Below are positions 52,104 to 52,688 of a stretch of 52,688 nucleotides of DNA, one piece after another (within the stretch, counting starts at the first letter, position 1; each line of letters opens with the position of its first letter). The stretch is from the NCBI GenBank assembly GCA_002238485.1, contig MPMG01000002.1, positions 1 to 52,688 on the forward strand. Direction: 5' to 3'. The position numbers and the translations under genes are program-made. The notes under the pieces were generated by a model. That model made no database searches. It had not been told where the DNA came from and saw only the letters and a list, made by a program, of their open reading frames with translations. The stretch is from Chloroflexi bacterium bin20 (GTDB lineage: Bacteria > Chloroflexota > Anaerolineae > Aggregatilineales > Phototrophicaceae).

Positions 52104-52688
52104 CGCGGCAGTCCCTTCGCCAATACATCCGCCAGGTGCAGCACGCGCTTGCTGGATTTGCTGCGCGAAAGCCCGCCGTTCATCTGCGTCAGACAACTGA
52201 CATCGCCGGTTACGATTGTCTCGGCCGGGCTGGACTTGATATTGTCGATTTTGTTGCGCAGCATGGCGTTGCTCAGCGCCGGCATCTTGATGCTGAACAA
52301 GCCGCCAAAACCACAACAGACCTCGCATTCATTCAGTTCGCAAAGCTCGGCATTGCCCAGTTGCGCCAGCAGGTCGCGCGCCGCGCCTCCCAATCCCAAA
52401 CCGCGCAGTCCATGACAAGCATCGTGCATGGCGAATCGTTGTGGCGCGGGCAAGGCCAAATCCAGATTGACCAGGCCCAGTCCCTCCACCAGGTATTCGC
52501 TGAATTCCCAGGTGATTTCCGCGATGCGCTGGGCTTGTTTGTACAAGTCGCCATCTTCGGGCGCGAACAGGCTGGGATATTCGTGGCGCAGCATGGTCGC
52601 GCAGGAGCCGGAGGGCGTAACAATGACTTCGGCATCCTGGAAAGCATGGAAGAAATGCCTGGCGACCGTGCGGGCTTCATCCCGATAG
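52100..52688 (-). CDS. lutA: Lactate utilization protein A (start outside window)
   Basis: The reading frame is open to the window's right edge. It contains VTPSGSCATMLRHEYP, the first CCG-type domain ending, and ELNECEVCCGFGGLFS, the second cysteine-rich domain, then SNAMLRNKIDNI and GDVSCLTQMNGGL. This is the C-terminal ~195 residues of LutA/YkgE. The subunit carries iron-sulfur clusters in the L-lactate dehydrogenase complex. It overlaps lutB by four bases. Confidence 0.93.
   Translation of the reverse strand, partial: YRDEARTVARHFFHAFQDAEVIVTPSGSCATMLRHEYPSLFAPEDGDLYKQAQRIAEITWEFSEYLVEGLGLVNLDLALPAPQRFAMHDACHGLRGLGLGGAARDLLAQLGNAELCELNECEVCCGFGGLFSIKMPALSNAMLRNKIDNIKSSPAETIVTGDVSCLTQMNGGLSRSKSSKRVLHLADVLAKGLPR

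Noticed and set aside
50268..52415. Plus-strand open frame of about 715 codons opposite lutB and lutC
   Set aside because: Antisense artefact; the minus strand has complete iron-sulfur motifs.

Overview
The window looks like a GC-rich chromosomal segment of a free-living heterotrophic bacterium, most likely a Chloroflexota (Anaerolineae-like) genome or metagenome bin. This placement is inference. It rests on the many secreted solute-binding proteins with simple signal peptides, Val/Thr/Glu-rich stalks after a membrane helix, SH3 and FAS1 surface proteins, abundant GC-rich intergenic hairpin repeats, and the absence of obvious outer-membrane machinery. I see no rRNA, tRNA, CRISPR array, transposase or integrase.

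Layout. 1-6.5 kb: the end of an SH3 surface protein, a tandem hairpin repeat array, a molybdopterin oxidoreductase, an MFS carrier, a Bax-inhibitor-1 protein, Maf, and a small operon with a zinc dehydrogenase and a sugar isomerase/epimerase. 6.9-13.9 kb: a five-gene oligopeptide/oligosaccharide-type ABC importer whose second ATPase is fused to a membrane helix and two repeated extracytoplasmic domains. 14-19.4 kb: a PhyH dioxygenase, two Gfo/Idh/MocA dehydrogenases, a lipoprotein and a long mannose-6-phosphate-isomerase-like protein. 19.4-29.3 kb (minus strand): an L-rhamnose-type uptake and catabolism operon (kinase, ABC importer, class II aldolase, ASRT-family small-molecule-binding protein), then HAD phosphatase, FucU mutarotase and MOSC genes. 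29.5-31.9 kb: two secreted proteins (beta-helix/SH3 and double FAS1). 32-38 kb: glycolate oxidase genes glcD-glcE-glcF. A membrane sulfatase-superfamily gene interrupts them between two 36-bp direct repeats and carries a 17-G tract. 38.3-42.3 kb: a MenC-like enolase-superfamily enzyme and two tandem orphan ABC-type binding proteins plus the remnant of a third. 42.3-48.1 kb: a large BNR-repeat protein and an APC permease fused to two UspA domains. 48.5 kb to the end: lutA(partial)-lutB-lutC-xylB.

How it works together (inference). The window is dominated by import and breakdown of plant- or exopolysaccharide-derived sugars. Rhamnose would be imported, phosphorylated by RhaB and cleaved by the aldolase to DHAP and lactaldehyde. 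Lactaldehyde-derived L-lactate could be oxidised by LutABC, and glycolate or D-lactate by GlcDEF. No rhamnose isomerase is present here.

Most unusual items: (a) the sulfatase-like gene inserted exactly at the glcD/glcE overlap with a 36-bp duplication and a potential poly-G on/off switch; (b) the ABC ATPase fused to a helix and PPC-like repeats; (c) an ASRT-family protein at the end of a rhamnose operon; (d) a tandem family of orphan binding proteins with a decayed third copy; (e) composite intergenic repeat elements of about 170 bp.
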